Translations under genes and position numbers: made by a program
NCBI GenBank assembly: GCA_963766175.1
Contig: CAVXZE010000010.1
Coordinates: 228,454 to 292,453, forward strand
Reading direction: 5' to 3'
DNA from: CAVXZE01 sp963766175
Lineage (GTDB): Bacteria > Myxococcota_A > UBA9160 > UBA6930
Length of the DNA: 64,000 bases
The notes under the pieces: model-generated
What the model saw: only the letters and a program-made list of their open reading frames with translations
Told to the model about the DNA's origin: nothing
Database searches by the model: none
Shown here: one piece after another, positions 25,015-33,137 of the stretch
Numbering within the stretch: position 1 is the first letter of the stretch
Layout of the letters: every line of letters starts with the position of its first letter

Positions 25015-27294
25015 ATGCAACGCATCCCCGTGTCTCGCGGACGTCGCGCCAACCGCACCCTCGCGGTTCTTCCGCTGCTTCTGACCGGCCTCTTCGCCAT
25101 CGGCTGCCAGGATGGCTACGTCGGCGAGAGGTGGTTCCGCAGTCGGCAGATCGATTATCTGGAGTTCGCTACCTCGGTACCGCTTCGCCCCGGGAGCGTC
25201 CTCCACGTGATGAACTACCTGGAGCGCGCGCGGCGCGATCCCGACTTCGCAGATCCCCCCGATGGAGCGGTCCCCGCGGATGCCTGGGACGGTATCTTCG
25301 ACAAGCTCTGGAGGTTGAAGGACACCAGTGATTTCGATCTCCTCTACCTGATGAATCTACTCTACGCCTACCGGGGCCACCCTGCGGTGCCGGAGGCCCT
25401 CTGGCTGAAGGCCGAGCAGGCCGTACTCGACTTCAAGTACTGGTACGCGGACGATACCCCGGTCCGGATCGTCGACGGCGAGCAGGTGGTCGACCAGATG
25501 TGGTACTGGAGCGAGAACCACGTGCTCCTGTTTCGTGTCAACGAGTACCTCGCGGGCCAACTCTTCCCGGATCGGACGTTCACGGTGACGGGGCTGACCG
25601 GCGCCGAGCATCGGGCGCGAGCGGAAGCCGAAATCCTCACCTGGATCGACCATCGCTCGCGCTGGGGCTTCACCGAGTGGCACTCGGACGTCTACTATCA
25701 GAAGGACCTGACGCCCCTTCTCACCCTGGTGGAGTGGAGCGACGACGAGTACATCGCCCACAGAGCGGCGATGCTGCTCGACGTTCTCTTCCTCGACGTC
25801 GCCCTGCATCTCCACAAGGGCAACTTCGGCGTCACCCACGGCCGTTCCTACGTGAAGGACAAGGCTTCCGCGACCTCCCAGGACAACTTCCACTCGAGCA
25901 AGCTCTTCTTCGAAGACACCGAGCTGCCCTACACGAGCACCTCGGCCGCCGACGCGTCACTCCTCTCGCGGGCCAGGGAGTACCGGCTGCCCGCAGTGCT
26001 TCGGGAGATCGCGCGCGACGACACCCCGATGGTGGACCGGGAGCGGATGAATTTGTGGCTCGACGAGGTGCCGCCGGAGGATCTCGATTCACCCATTCCG
26101 CCCGCTCCCTACGGACTCGACTTCGACGACGAGGCGAACCTGCCTCTCTGGTGGTCGATGGCCTCCCAGCCACTCTGGCTGATGCTTCCGATGACCTTCG
26201 AGGTGGCGGAGCGAGAGAATCTCTGGGAGGCGCAGTTCGAGTCCTACTGGGATCTCGCTGGCCCCATCTATGACGAAGACAGGGAGGTGTGGGTGCGCCG
26301 TGCCTGGGGGCTGCTCCAGATCCTGTGGCCCATGGTCAATTCGGCGCTCTTGATGGAGGTCAACACCTACACCCATCGCACCCCGGACTACATGCTCTCC
26401 ACGGCCCAGGACTACCGGAAAGGGTTGCGCGGGGAGCAACACCACGTCTGGCAGGCGACCTTGGATGAGAAGGCGGTCGTCTTCACCCAGCACCCGGGGA
26501 AGCTGCCAATCCCAGAGGGAAGCCCGATCCCCCCCGACTGGAACTGGCAACGCGAGGACGAGCCGGGCCCTGGCTACTGGACGGGAGAGGCTTCGCTGCC
26601 GCGCTCCGCTCAGCACCAGAACGTCGGCATCCACATCTACGCCCCTCAGTACACCCCGATCGCGTTCTATGGGTTCGACTACCGTCAGGAGACCCACGCC
26701 TACTTCCCCTGGGCACACTTCGACGAGGAGCCGATCCAGGAGGGCCACTGGACCTTCGGGCGCAAGGGCGACGGCTTCGTTGCTCTCTACTCTCTCCTTC
26801 CCACCGAGTGGCGGATGGGGCAGCCCGAGGTCTTCGAGAACGGCGGTCTTCCGTTCGATCTGGTCGCGCCTGGAAGTCCGGTGAACGTGTGGATCGTCGA
26901 GTGCGGAAGCGCTGCGGAATGGGGAAGCTTCGAGGCTTTCCGTACCGCCGTCGCGTCAGCGCCCGTGACCACGACGCCGCTTGGAGACGGGGACGGCAAC
27001 GGCCGTCCCGACGGCTTCGACGTGGAGTACGTCTCCCCGAGTCAGGGAGTCATGACCTTCGGCTGGCACGCGCCCCTCACGGTCGCCGGTCAGGAAGTGC
27101 CCATCGCCGACTACCCGCGCTTCGAGAATCCCTACGTCGAGGCCGGATTCGATGAAGGCCGCTACGAGATCTCGGCCGGGGGCTACGGCCTGATGCTCGA
27201 TTTCGCAACCGGGGATCGAGTGGCAAATGGGCCGCCGCGAAAGCTGCGCGGCTTCCCGAGAAGACTCGCGCTTCGCCACTATTTCGGGCGCTGA
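25015..27294 (+). CDS. Large Trp-rich lipoprotein of unknown function
   Basis: The 759-residue protein has a signal peptide ending in the lipobox LFAIGC (Cys near residue 32). The first two-thirds are predicted mainly helical with many Trp/Tyr residues (WHSDVYYQKDLTPLL, AHRAAMLLDVLFLDVAL, LWWSMASQPLWLM), a pattern like alpha/alpha-toroid hydrolases and polysaccharide lyases. The last third is beta-rich and contains GDGDGNGRPDGF, a calcium-loop-like motif. I do not recognise a named family, so an extracellular polysaccharide-active lipoprotein is only a guess. Start ATG 25015 has GGAGGT upstream. Its 3' end overlaps the convergent glycosyltransferase-like gene by 16 bases. The sequence is intact, in contrast to the broken genes just upstream. 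Confidence 0.7.
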   Translation: MQRIPVSRGRRANRTLAVLPLLLTGLFAIGCQDGYVGERWFRSRQIDYLEFATSVPLRPGSVLHVMNYLERARRDPDFADPPDGAVPADAWDGIFDKLWRLKDTSDFDLLYLMNLLYAYRGHPAVPEALWLKAEQAVLDFKYWYADDTPVRIVDGEQVVDQMWYWSENHVLLFRVNEYLAGQLFPDRTFTVTGLTGAEHRARAEAEILTWIDHRSRWGFTEWHSDVYYQKDLTPLLTLVEWSDDEYIAHRAAMLLDVLFLDVALHLHKGNFGVTHGRSYVKDKASATSQDNFHSSKLFFEDTELPYTSTSAADASLLSRAREYRLPAVLREIARDDTPMVDRERMNLWLDEVPPEDLDSPIPPAPYGLDFDDEANLPLWWSMASQPLWLMLPMTFEVAERENLWEAQFESYWDLAGPIYDEDREVWVRRAWGLLQILWPMVNSALLMEVNTYTHRTPDYMLSTAQDYRKGLRGEQHHVWQATLDEKAVVFTQHPGKLPIPEGSPIPPDWNWQREDEPGPGYWTGEASLPRSAQHQNVGIHIYAPQYTPIAFYGFDYRQETHAYFPWAHFDEEPIQEGHWTFGRKGDGFVALYSLLPTEWRMGQPEVFENGGLPFDLVAPGSPVNVWIVECGSAAEWGSFEAFRTAVASAPVTTTPLGDGDGNGRPDGFDVEYVSPSQGVMTFGWHAPLTVAGQEVPIADYPRFENPYVEAGFDEGRYEISAGGYGLMLDFATGDRVANGPPRKLRGFPRRLALRHYFGR

Positions 27295-28958
27295 GATCCC
27301 GTCTCCCGGAAGGCGGCTGCGGGGGTGGCCCTGCGCTCCCAGATCACGAAGGCTGCCCACGGGCGGTACCGGCGATCCCAGAGCGGCGCCCGTTTCCACT
27401 TGTGACGGGCCAGATCGCCAGTGACGATCTGCGTCTGATCGTCGCTGCGGTAGGGCACCACCGCCAGTAGCTGGTAATCGCTCTCGACGAGCTCCCGCAG
27501 CCCGTCGCGGAGGTCCTGGGGGGTCTTCGGGCTTTCGAGATGAGAGGCCTGGCGGAAGGTCGCCACGATCAGGCGCGGTGGCCGTGCCGCGAGCTCCTCC
27601 AGCACCTCGAGCTGCCGATCTCGAGCTTCGTCAAAGGGAAGGTTCAGTGCGTAGACGGCGTTGTAGCGGCTCGCACTCTCGCGCTGGGCGTAGAACAAGA
27701 TCTGGGGTTCGGAGCCGTAGACGAAGATCCGGTCTCGCGGCCCGGAGTGGGAGGCGAGAAAGTCCCCGACCGCGGGGGACTCGGCGAAGGGATTCGCGCT
27801 GTAGATCTTGCGCGACTTCGCCGTGGGCGAGCCGGGTCCGTAGTACCACCACGAGCCATGGACGCAGAATGCCACGATGGCGAGAGCCACGCTCGCGGAC
27901 AGAAGCCGGGCCGGCCGGCCGGAAAGCAGCACGCCGGTCAGGGCGCGAACTCCAAGCGCGGCCATCAAGCTTGCCGGGGGGATGGCGAGATGGAAGTAGT
28001 GTCGGCGGAACCAACCTCCCGACCCCGCAGCGACCAGGGAGGCCGCCAGCCAGGCTGCCACCCAGAGCCAACTCCGCCGGCTCCCTCTGGGTGTGCCCGC
28101 GCCGGACTTCGGTACCGATGCGATGCGAGGCGCCGGCATCATGAGCCCCAGGAGCACCGCCGCGTAGATTGGCCACAGGCCGGGGAGAGTGGGCCCCATC
28201 TGTTTCACCAACATCGTCGGATACGAGGCCAGACGGACCCCGGCGGCGTAGTGCAGGTTGAAGCGCACCGTCGCGTCCCACATCGGCCAGAGGCCCCCCT
28301 TCGCCCAGAAGTAGAGCCCGGCGAGTCCCAGTACCACCGCGCATCCCAGGCCGAAGCTCCAGAGGGTCGCCAGCCACCGGGAGCGCGACGTCGCGATGGC
28401 GAGGCAGTGGAAGATCACGATGGGTGCGACCTGTGGCTTGAAGAGCAGCGCGGTGGCACCGAGCGCGCCGGTGAGCGCGCACCGTCTCCAATCTCCGCTC
28501 TCCGAGGCGCGCAGAGCGGCGATCGTGGCCGCGGTCAACGGCAGCATCGCCAGCGTCTCGGTGTTGGCCGCATTTCCAAACAGATTCGGGTCGACCGTCA
28601 GCAGACCGGCCAGCAGCGCCGCGACGAAGGCTTCCGCCAGGCCGAAGAGCCGCAGCCCCAGCCGGAAGATCAGAGCCAGTGTCGCCAGGCTGTAGAGCTG
28701 GAGGCCCCAGTGAAGGGCGGTGGGGCTGGAGCCGAACAGACGCTGCACGGCGGCGTACACCGCAAAGCTGCCGGGTGTCTTCTGATTGAAGCTGTCGAGA
28801 TAGGGGACGTCTCCTTGCAGCCAGCGCCAGCCGATGTATGCGTACTCCCCCTCGTCCCTTTCGAGGGGGATGGGCGCCGTGGCCAGACGCAGGCAGACGA
28901 CGATGATCAGGATGACCAGCAGCGCCACGGTCGTTGCGATCCGGTCTCGACGAATCAT
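27279..28958 (-). CDS. Polytopic membrane glycosyltransferase-like protein (GT39/ArnT type)
   Basis: The 559-residue protein has an N-terminal membrane helix and then PIPLERDEGEYAYIGWRWL, where the Asp-Glu pair in the first periplasmic loop matches the catalytic acidic motif of GT-C enzymes. About ten to eleven further helices follow (for example LLVILIIVVCLRL, LATLALIFRLGLRLF, LWPIYAAVLLGLMM) and a soluble C-terminal domain of about 150 residues. GT39/GT83-like enzymes transfer a sugar from a polyprenyl phosphate donor to protein or lipid outside the cytoplasm. The start overlaps the stop of the upstream gene by 4 nt (ATGA), so the two are co-translated. The long open frame extending to 30599 is not the gene. 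Confidence 0.85.
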   Translation of the reverse strand: MIRRDRIATTVALLVILIIVVCLRLATAPIPLERDEGEYAYIGWRWLQGDVPYLDSFNQKTPGSFAVYAAVQRLFGSSPTALHWGLQLYSLATLALIFRLGLRLFGLAEAFVAALLAGLLTVDPNLFGNAANTETLAMLPLTAATIAALRASESGDWRRCALTGALGATALLFKPQVAPIVIFHCLAIATSRSRWLATLWSFGLGCAVVLGLAGLYFWAKGGLWPMWDATVRFNLHYAAGVRLASYPTMLVKQMGPTLPGLWPIYAAVLLGLMMPAPRIASVPKSGAGTPRGSRRSWLWVAAWLAASLVAAGSGGWFRRHYFHLAIPPASLMAALGVRALTGVLLSGRPARLLSASVALAIVAFCVHGSWWYYGPGSPTAKSRKIYSANPFAESPAVGDFLASHSGPRDRIFVYGSEPQILFYAQRESASRYNAVYALNLPFDEARDRQLEVLEELAARPPRLIVATFRQASHLESPKTPQDLRDGLRELVESDYQLLAVVPYRSDDQTQIVTGDLARHKWKRAPLWDRRYRPWAAFVIWERRATPAAAFRETGSQRPK

Positions 28959-30667
28959 TCGGAGCTGCGCTTGCCAGGGGCGGCGCCGCGCGGAGGCAGC
29001 TCCGCAAGAGCTCGTTGGGCGTGCTCGCTCAGCGGTCCCGGTTGCTCCAGCACCTGCTCGAAGGCGCGGCGGGCGAGGTCGATCTCTCCACGAGCGTGAT
29101 GAGCGATGCCTACCGCGAAAATCTCCGCTTGGGTGGGATCTGCGCGTCCTCCGAACAGCTCGATTCGGCGACCGGCCATGTCGCGGATCACCGCATCGAA
29201 GTCGGGATCGCCGCGCAGCTGCTGGAAGACATTGCCCTGCAGGATTTGCTCGAAGCCGTCGAAGCCGCGCTCGTAGGCCGCCCGCAGCGACGCCACGGCT
29301 TCTCGCGGGCGTCCGTTCTGCACCTGACGATGCGCCCGCAGCAGATGGCCGTGCATCCCATCGGGGTAGTGCGCAGCGGCGTCCGCCAGCACCAGCGCGG
29401 GCACCGCCCAGATCCTCGCCCGGTCGTGGGCTCGAAGGGACAGCGTGGTGAGGACGACGACCGCCACTACCGCACCCACCCGCGCGGGCCAGGGACCGCG
29501 CAGACGAAGACGGGGGAGCAGCGACTGCGCGGCGAGCAGCGTGCCGCCGATCAGGCCGGGCAGGATCGGGTAGAGGTAACGATCTGCCAGCGGATAGGGG
29601 AAAGGGAAGATCTGGCTGACGGGCAGGAAGGCCACCCCGGCCCAGATCCACCAGGCGGCCTCCTCGCGTCCTGCGCGCAACACGACGAGGGTGCGGGCGG
29701 TGATGGCCGCGATCACCGCCAGGCCTGCGAGCCAGCCGAGGTTGAGAAGAGAGAGGGCGGGGCCGGGCTCGTGAAAGGCCGAGAGGCCCCGCGAGGTGGC
29801 AGCCATCTCCAGGTAGCGTGCGACCAGGGCCACCGACGAGCGCAGGCGCACCCACGGGTCCGGATCGATCGGCTCCACGTAGGTGATGGTTCTTCCGACG
29901 GCGAGCATCTCGGCGATCGCGAATGCGGCGAAGATCGCCGACCAGACGCCCAGCCAGAGCAGGGCGCGTCGGTGCGGTTCCCGGCCTCGTTTTGCGCGGC
30001 GCAGCCAGGTGAGGACCGCGGCCACCGGAAGGGCCAGGGCCGCGGTTGGCTTCGCCAGCAGTCCCAGGCCGAAGGCGAAGCTGGAAAGCACCGGCCGGCG
30101 CTCGAGGGCGAGTAGCGCCAGCAGCGTGAGCACCAGAGCCGAGCTGGTCTTGAGCTGAGAGATCCAGGCCACGGCCTCGACATTGGCGGGATGAACCAGG
30201 AACAGGGCTCCGCCTAGCATGGCCGCGGCGTCGGCGACTCCCGAACGCCGGAGCAGGAGAACCAGCAGAACCGAGGCTAGGACGTGGAGAAGGACGTTCA
30301 CCAGGTGATAGCCCGCGACGCTCGTGCCGAAGAGCTGGTACTCGGCGGTGTGCAGCAGCAGGTGAACCGGTGAGTAGTTGTGAACGAGCACGACCGGTTG
30401 GCCGGTGGGGTCGAGCACCTCGAGCAGGCGCGCGGCCGAGGGATCCGTGACGTAGGGGTTCTGGGGGATGTAGTGGATGTCGTCGGCGAGAAACGGCCCT
30501 CGGAAGGCGGCGCTGTAGATGCCGAGACCCACCACCACGAAGAGTACCGAAGCGGCGAGCCATGGTGTTCGAGCCGGCAGAGGGCTTCCGCCGCGGCAAG
30601 TCTGTTTTCGGCCCGGCTTCGTCAAGAGGCCCCCGTTCTGCGCGAGGATTTCGGGGATGGGCGCCAC
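28955..30667 (-). CDS. Polytopic membrane glycosyltransferase-like protein with C-terminal TPR-like tail
   Basis: The 570-residue protein has about ten membrane helices beginning WLAASVLFVVVGLGIYS, an early acidic loop FLADDIHYIPQNPYV that fits the GT-C catalytic Asp, and YSPVHLLLHTAEYQLFG. A soluble C-terminus (about 430-570) contains helical repeats such as RQVQNGRPREAVASLRAAYE and ARRAFEQVLEQPGPLSEHA, like TPR units. This layout is common in the DUF1736/TMTC-like group of O-mannosyl-transferase-like proteins. It is the first gene of a two-gene unit with the following GT39-like protein. Divergent from the PEP-CTERM gene. Acceptor and sugar unknown; the neighbouring exported PEP-CTERM protein and the lipoprotein are possible acceptors. 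Confidence 0.8.
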   Translation of the reverse strand: MAPIPEILAQNGGLLTKPGRKQTCRGGSPLPARTPWLAASVLFVVVGLGIYSAAFRGPFLADDIHYIPQNPYVTDPSAARLLEVLDPTGQPVVLVHNYSPVHLLLHTAEYQLFGTSVAGYHLVNVLLHVLASVLLVLLLRRSGVADAAAMLGGALFLVHPANVEAVAWISQLKTSSALVLTLLALLALERRPVLSSFAFGLGLLAKPTAALALPVAAVLTWLRRAKRGREPHRRALLWLGVWSAIFAAFAIAEMLAVGRTITYVEPIDPDPWVRLRSSVALVARYLEMAATSRGLSAFHEPGPALSLLNLGWLAGLAVIAAITARTLVVLRAGREEAAWWIWAGVAFLPVSQIFPFPYPLADRYLYPILPGLIGGTLLAAQSLLPRLRLRGPWPARVGAVVAVVVLTTLSLRAHDRARIWAVPALVLADAAAHYPDGMHGHLLRAHRQVQNGRPREAVASLRAAYERGFDGFEQILQGNVFQQLRGDPDFDAVIRDMAGRRIELFGGRADPTQAEIFAVGIAHHARGEIDLARRAFEQVLEQPGPLSEHAQRALAELPPRGAAPGKRSSE

Positions 30668-31084
30668 CCCCTCTAGGGGTCGCCGTCCTCGTTCGTCATC
30701 AGCTCGTGCTGGCTTTTCGCCCCGACCTCAGCACATCCGGCTCTTGATGCCAGGCGCATCATAGTTAGCGCCGCGAGGGCAGCAAGCAGGAATGGCCGAG
30801 TACGGAGCGCATTTCTCGAAAGCGGCCCTGATCTCGTCCATCCCCCCCCCCTCCCCCCGCGGGGAAATCAGTCTCCTGAGCGCGAATCACTTACGCCAAC
30901 CGCGTAGCGGCCCTGCGAGTTGTGGTCTAACTTGCGCTTCAGGGCACGGAAGGATTACAGTAGCTTTCGATGTCCCTCGTCCGGGATGGCGCGCTGCTTG
31001 GAGAAACTCGGAGTATGGTATCCCCGGCACGCTCGAACGAGGTCACAAGGTCACACATGGCTAAGGAGTAGGAGGAGTTTCTCA
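30668..31084. other. 417-base divergent intergenic region
   Basis: This spacer separates the glycosyltransferase operon (leftward) from the PEP-CTERM gene (rightward) and must hold both promoters. It contains a C-tract (C10-T-C6 at 30842-30858) followed by CCCCGCGGGG, a sigma-54-like element at 30987-31001, and GGAGGAG (31071-31077) as a strong ribosome site. No convincing gene is seen. Confidence 0.5.
30987..31001 (+). promoter_or_regulatory. Sigma-54-like promoter candidate for the PEP-CTERM gene
   Basis: TGGCGCG-N4-TTGG matches the -24/-12 consensus TGGCACG-N4-TTGC at all but two bases, one of which is the -12 C. It lies 83 bases before ATG 31085. PEP-CTERM genes in other species are often under RpoN with the PrsK/PrsR two-component system, which makes the match worth noting. 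The mismatch at -12 lowers confidence. Confidence 0.3.
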
Positions 31085-31798
31085 ATGCGCAGCTTCTTGA
31101 AGATCATCTCGGCCGCGGGCCTCACAATGGCTTTGGTCACCAGCGCACAGGCGGCGCCGTTCACTGGAAGCGTTAGTTTCGGGCTTTCGACTCTGCCGCC
31201 TGTGGTAGCGAGCGGATCGGGGAACGGTAATAGCCCCGGGCCGGTGACGATCGCGACCACCGCCTGGGCAGCCACCGGTCCGAATCTCATCACGCTCAAC
31301 CCGACCGCGGCGGCGCCGCTCACCGCCCTCAACGTCTTGCTCTCGGCCCCTGGGCCGTGCGCGGCTCTCCCCGGCTCCTGCCCGCTAGGCGGGACGTCGA
31401 ACGCACTGGTCGGTGGCGCCCCGTTCCTGGTCGTACCGCTCAGCGGACTTGGCCAGGTTGGCCGCATCAAATTCGGCCCTTATGGCAGCTTCATCGACGC
31501 CCAGGCCTGGACCACGGGCGTGGCAACAGCCACCGTCGCTGGCGTCGGGCTCACCACGGGTAATGCCACCAGCCCGGGCGGCCTGGCTCAGACCACTGGC
31601 TACGACAACCGCGACGCGGGTGGGAACGGCGTGGTCAAGCTCGTCGCGCCGGCTGGGCTGATGAGCACGCTGGGTGGGAACCTGCCGCTCTACGTCTCGA
31701 TGACGCTCGACTTCGTTCCCGAGCCGGGACAGCTGCTGCTGATGGGATCGGGCATCGCCAGCCTCGTTCTTCTGGGGCTGATGCGCCTGCGACGCTGA
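31085..31798 (+). CDS. PEP-CTERM sorting-domain exported protein
   Basis: The 237-residue protein has a Sec signal peptide (IISAAGLTMALVTSAQA, cleavage after AQA) and a C-terminal PEP-CTERM signal: VPEPGQLLLMGSGIA, a hydrophobic helix, then LMRLRR. The mature part is Gly/Ala/Thr-rich with few charged residues. PEP-CTERM proteins are processed by exosortase (EpsH/XrtA) and are typically linked to exopolysaccharide or surface structures. No exosortase lies in the window. GGAGGAG precedes ATG 31085 at good spacing, and an independent terminator follows, so it is likely a well-expressed single-gene unit. The divergent glycosyltransferases may modify it; that is inference. Confidence 0.9.
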   Translation: MRSFLKIISAAGLTMALVTSAQAAPFTGSVSFGLSTLPPVVASGSGNGNSPGPVTIATTAWAATGPNLITLNPTAAAPLTALNVLLSAPGPCAALPGSCPLGGTSNALVGGAPFLVVPLSGLGQVGRIKFGPYGSFIDAQAWTTGVATATVAGVGLTTGNATSPGGLAQTTGYDNRDAGGNGVVKLVAPAGLMSTLGGNLPLYVSMTLDFVPEPGQLLLMGSGIASLVLLGLMRLRR

Positions 31799-31828
31799 CG
31801 GCCAACGCCGATTCCCAGGGTAAGTTGG

Positions 31829-31868
31829 GGCGGTCACTCTCCGGGGTGGCCGCCTCTCTTTCTGTCTG
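31829..31868 (+). terminator. Rho-independent terminator after the PEP-CTERM gene
   Basis: GGCGGTCAC (31829-31837) and GTGGCCGCC (31846-31854) form a 9-bp stem with one G-U pair and an 8-base loop. A T-rich stretch (TCTCTTTCTGTCT) follows at once. It begins 31 bases after the stop codon. Confidence 0.8.
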
Positions 31869-32010
31869 CTGGCGGAGCGGTGATATCTCCACCTGAGCGT
31901 CGCGGCGTACACCGCCCTCCGAGAGCGGGAGATGTATGTAGACCGCTCTCCCGCGACGAAGAGACGTGGAAGAGAAGTCGATGAGCGGGTTACCGGTCGA
32001 TTCCGAAAGC

Positions 32011-32670
32011 ATGCGGATTCCGGTCCTGATCGCTCTCGTCGCCCTCGCGGTCTCGCCTCTGGCGGGTGCTGCAGAGGGCGAGGACCCCGCGGCCGAGGTT
32101 CTGGCCCTCTTCGACCCGATGCTGACGTCGATCGATGCAATTCTCGACGACCAGGGAGCCAGTCCCGATCAGAAGCGCGCCCTGATCGAGCGCGAGTTCG
32201 ACATCTGGATCGACTACGCGAGCATGGCCCAGGCCGCGCTCGGGCCCCGCGCCGAGGAATTCCCGGCCCTCGAGCTCGCGAACTTCGCCAGCGAGTTCGA
32301 GCGCTATTTTCAACACTTCTACGTGTCTCGCATGGCGCTGCGCGACGCCGCTGCCCGGGAGGCCGTCGACGCCAGCTACGATCCGCAGTCAGACGTCGTC
32401 ACGGTCCGGGTGCCGGGTGCCGCTGCCATCAGCGGGCCCTTTCCGGAGCGCACTACGGACCCGAGGAACGTGGATGCGCAGTTCCGGCTTCGGAGGCGCT
32501 ACGGCGACTGGCGAATCGTGGACGTCAGGATCGGTGGCGTGGGTGTGACGAAGCTGTTTCGACAGCAGTTCGACTCATTGCTCCGCACCGAGACTCCGGA
32601 GCAGTTGATCGCTCGGCTTCGCGATCGCAACGAGCAGCTGGAAGCGCGAAATCCGCTCGACCGGAAGTAG
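32011..32670 (+). CDS. MlaC/Ttg2-like periplasmic phospholipid-binding protein
   Basis: The protein of about 219 residues has a Sec signal peptide (IPVLIALVALAVSPLAGA) and an MlaC/toluene-tolerance Ttg2 fold: FDIWIDYASMAQAALG, NFASEFERYFQHFYVSRM, and a C-terminal YGDWRIVDVRIGGVGVTKLFRQQFDSLL. MlaC carries phospholipids between the outer membrane MlaA complex and the inner membrane MlaFEDB transporter. No other mla genes are in the window, so it may be an orphan or serve another lipid transporter. ATG 32011 puts the signal sequence at the N-terminus; the ATG at 31981 would add an acidic stretch before it. Confidence 0.87.
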   Translation: MRIPVLIALVALAVSPLAGAAEGEDPAAEVLALFDPMLTSIDAILDDQGASPDQKRALIEREFDIWIDYASMAQAALGPRAEEFPALELANFASEFERYFQHFYVSRMALRDAAAREAVDASYDPQSDVVTVRVPGAAAISGPFPERTTDPRNVDAQFRLRRRYGDWRIVDVRIGGVGVTKLFRQQFDSLLRTETPEQLIARLRDRNEQLEARNPLDRK

Positions 32671-32836
32671 GCTGCCCGTCATGCGCCGGAATGCGTAGGG
32701 AAGAGCCGAGGACGGCCCTCTTCGCCCCGCACCGCGCGCGGCGCCAAAGGCGGTGCGGCGTGATATAACCAACGGGCTCTACCGCGCCCCGAGATGTTCA
32801 CCTCGGGGCGCAGCGAAATCAAAGTGGTGGTGAAGC

Positions 32837-33062
32837 ATGACCGAGGTTGAGCTTCGGGATCCGGGGCCGCCGCTCTCCGTGGGGGAGGCACGGGCCCTGT
32901 TCCAGGGCCTCGCGAACACGACCTACTTCGCCACCAACGGTCAGGCCCTCCTGCCCAGTCCGACTCGAGACCGGCTGGCTGCGGGCATCGACGACCTGAT
33001 GGCGCGGGTCCCACTACTACAACAATCTGGACGGAGCGGAGCGCCTGCTCTCCTTTCTGTGA
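32837..33062 (+). pseudogene. N-terminal remnant of a class V (PLP) aminotransferase-like protein
   Basis: The reading frame starts at ATG 32837 with a GGTGGTG-like ribosome site. It gives ARALFQGLANTTYFATNGQ and LLPSPTRDRLAAGIDDLMAR, the usual N-terminus of isopenicillin-N-epimerase/selenocysteine-lyase-like aminotransferases. A one-base shift near 33008 gives HYYNNLDGAERLLSFL, which again fits the family, then TGA 33060-33062. The remaining 300 or more residues, including the PLP lysine, are absent, and the TPP-enzyme gene starts 76 bases later. It is therefore a truncated relic, not a working enzyme. Confidence 0.6.
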
Positions 33063-33137
33063 GGCTGACCAGGCACGGCGGCTTCTGGACGGGGTCGCCA
33101 GCGGTGACGTAACCTGACGAGAGGGAGGAACGCTGAA

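Noticed and set aside
27279..30599. A 1106-residue protein from the extended open frame
   Set aside because: The extra N-terminal half overlaps and shadows the upstream glycosyltransferase-like gene; the coupled start at 28958 is well supported.
30842..30864. C-rich tract followed by CCCCGCGGGG as a regulatory element
   Set aside because: It may be an error-prone homopolymer region; no adjacent motif or conserved distance supports a function.
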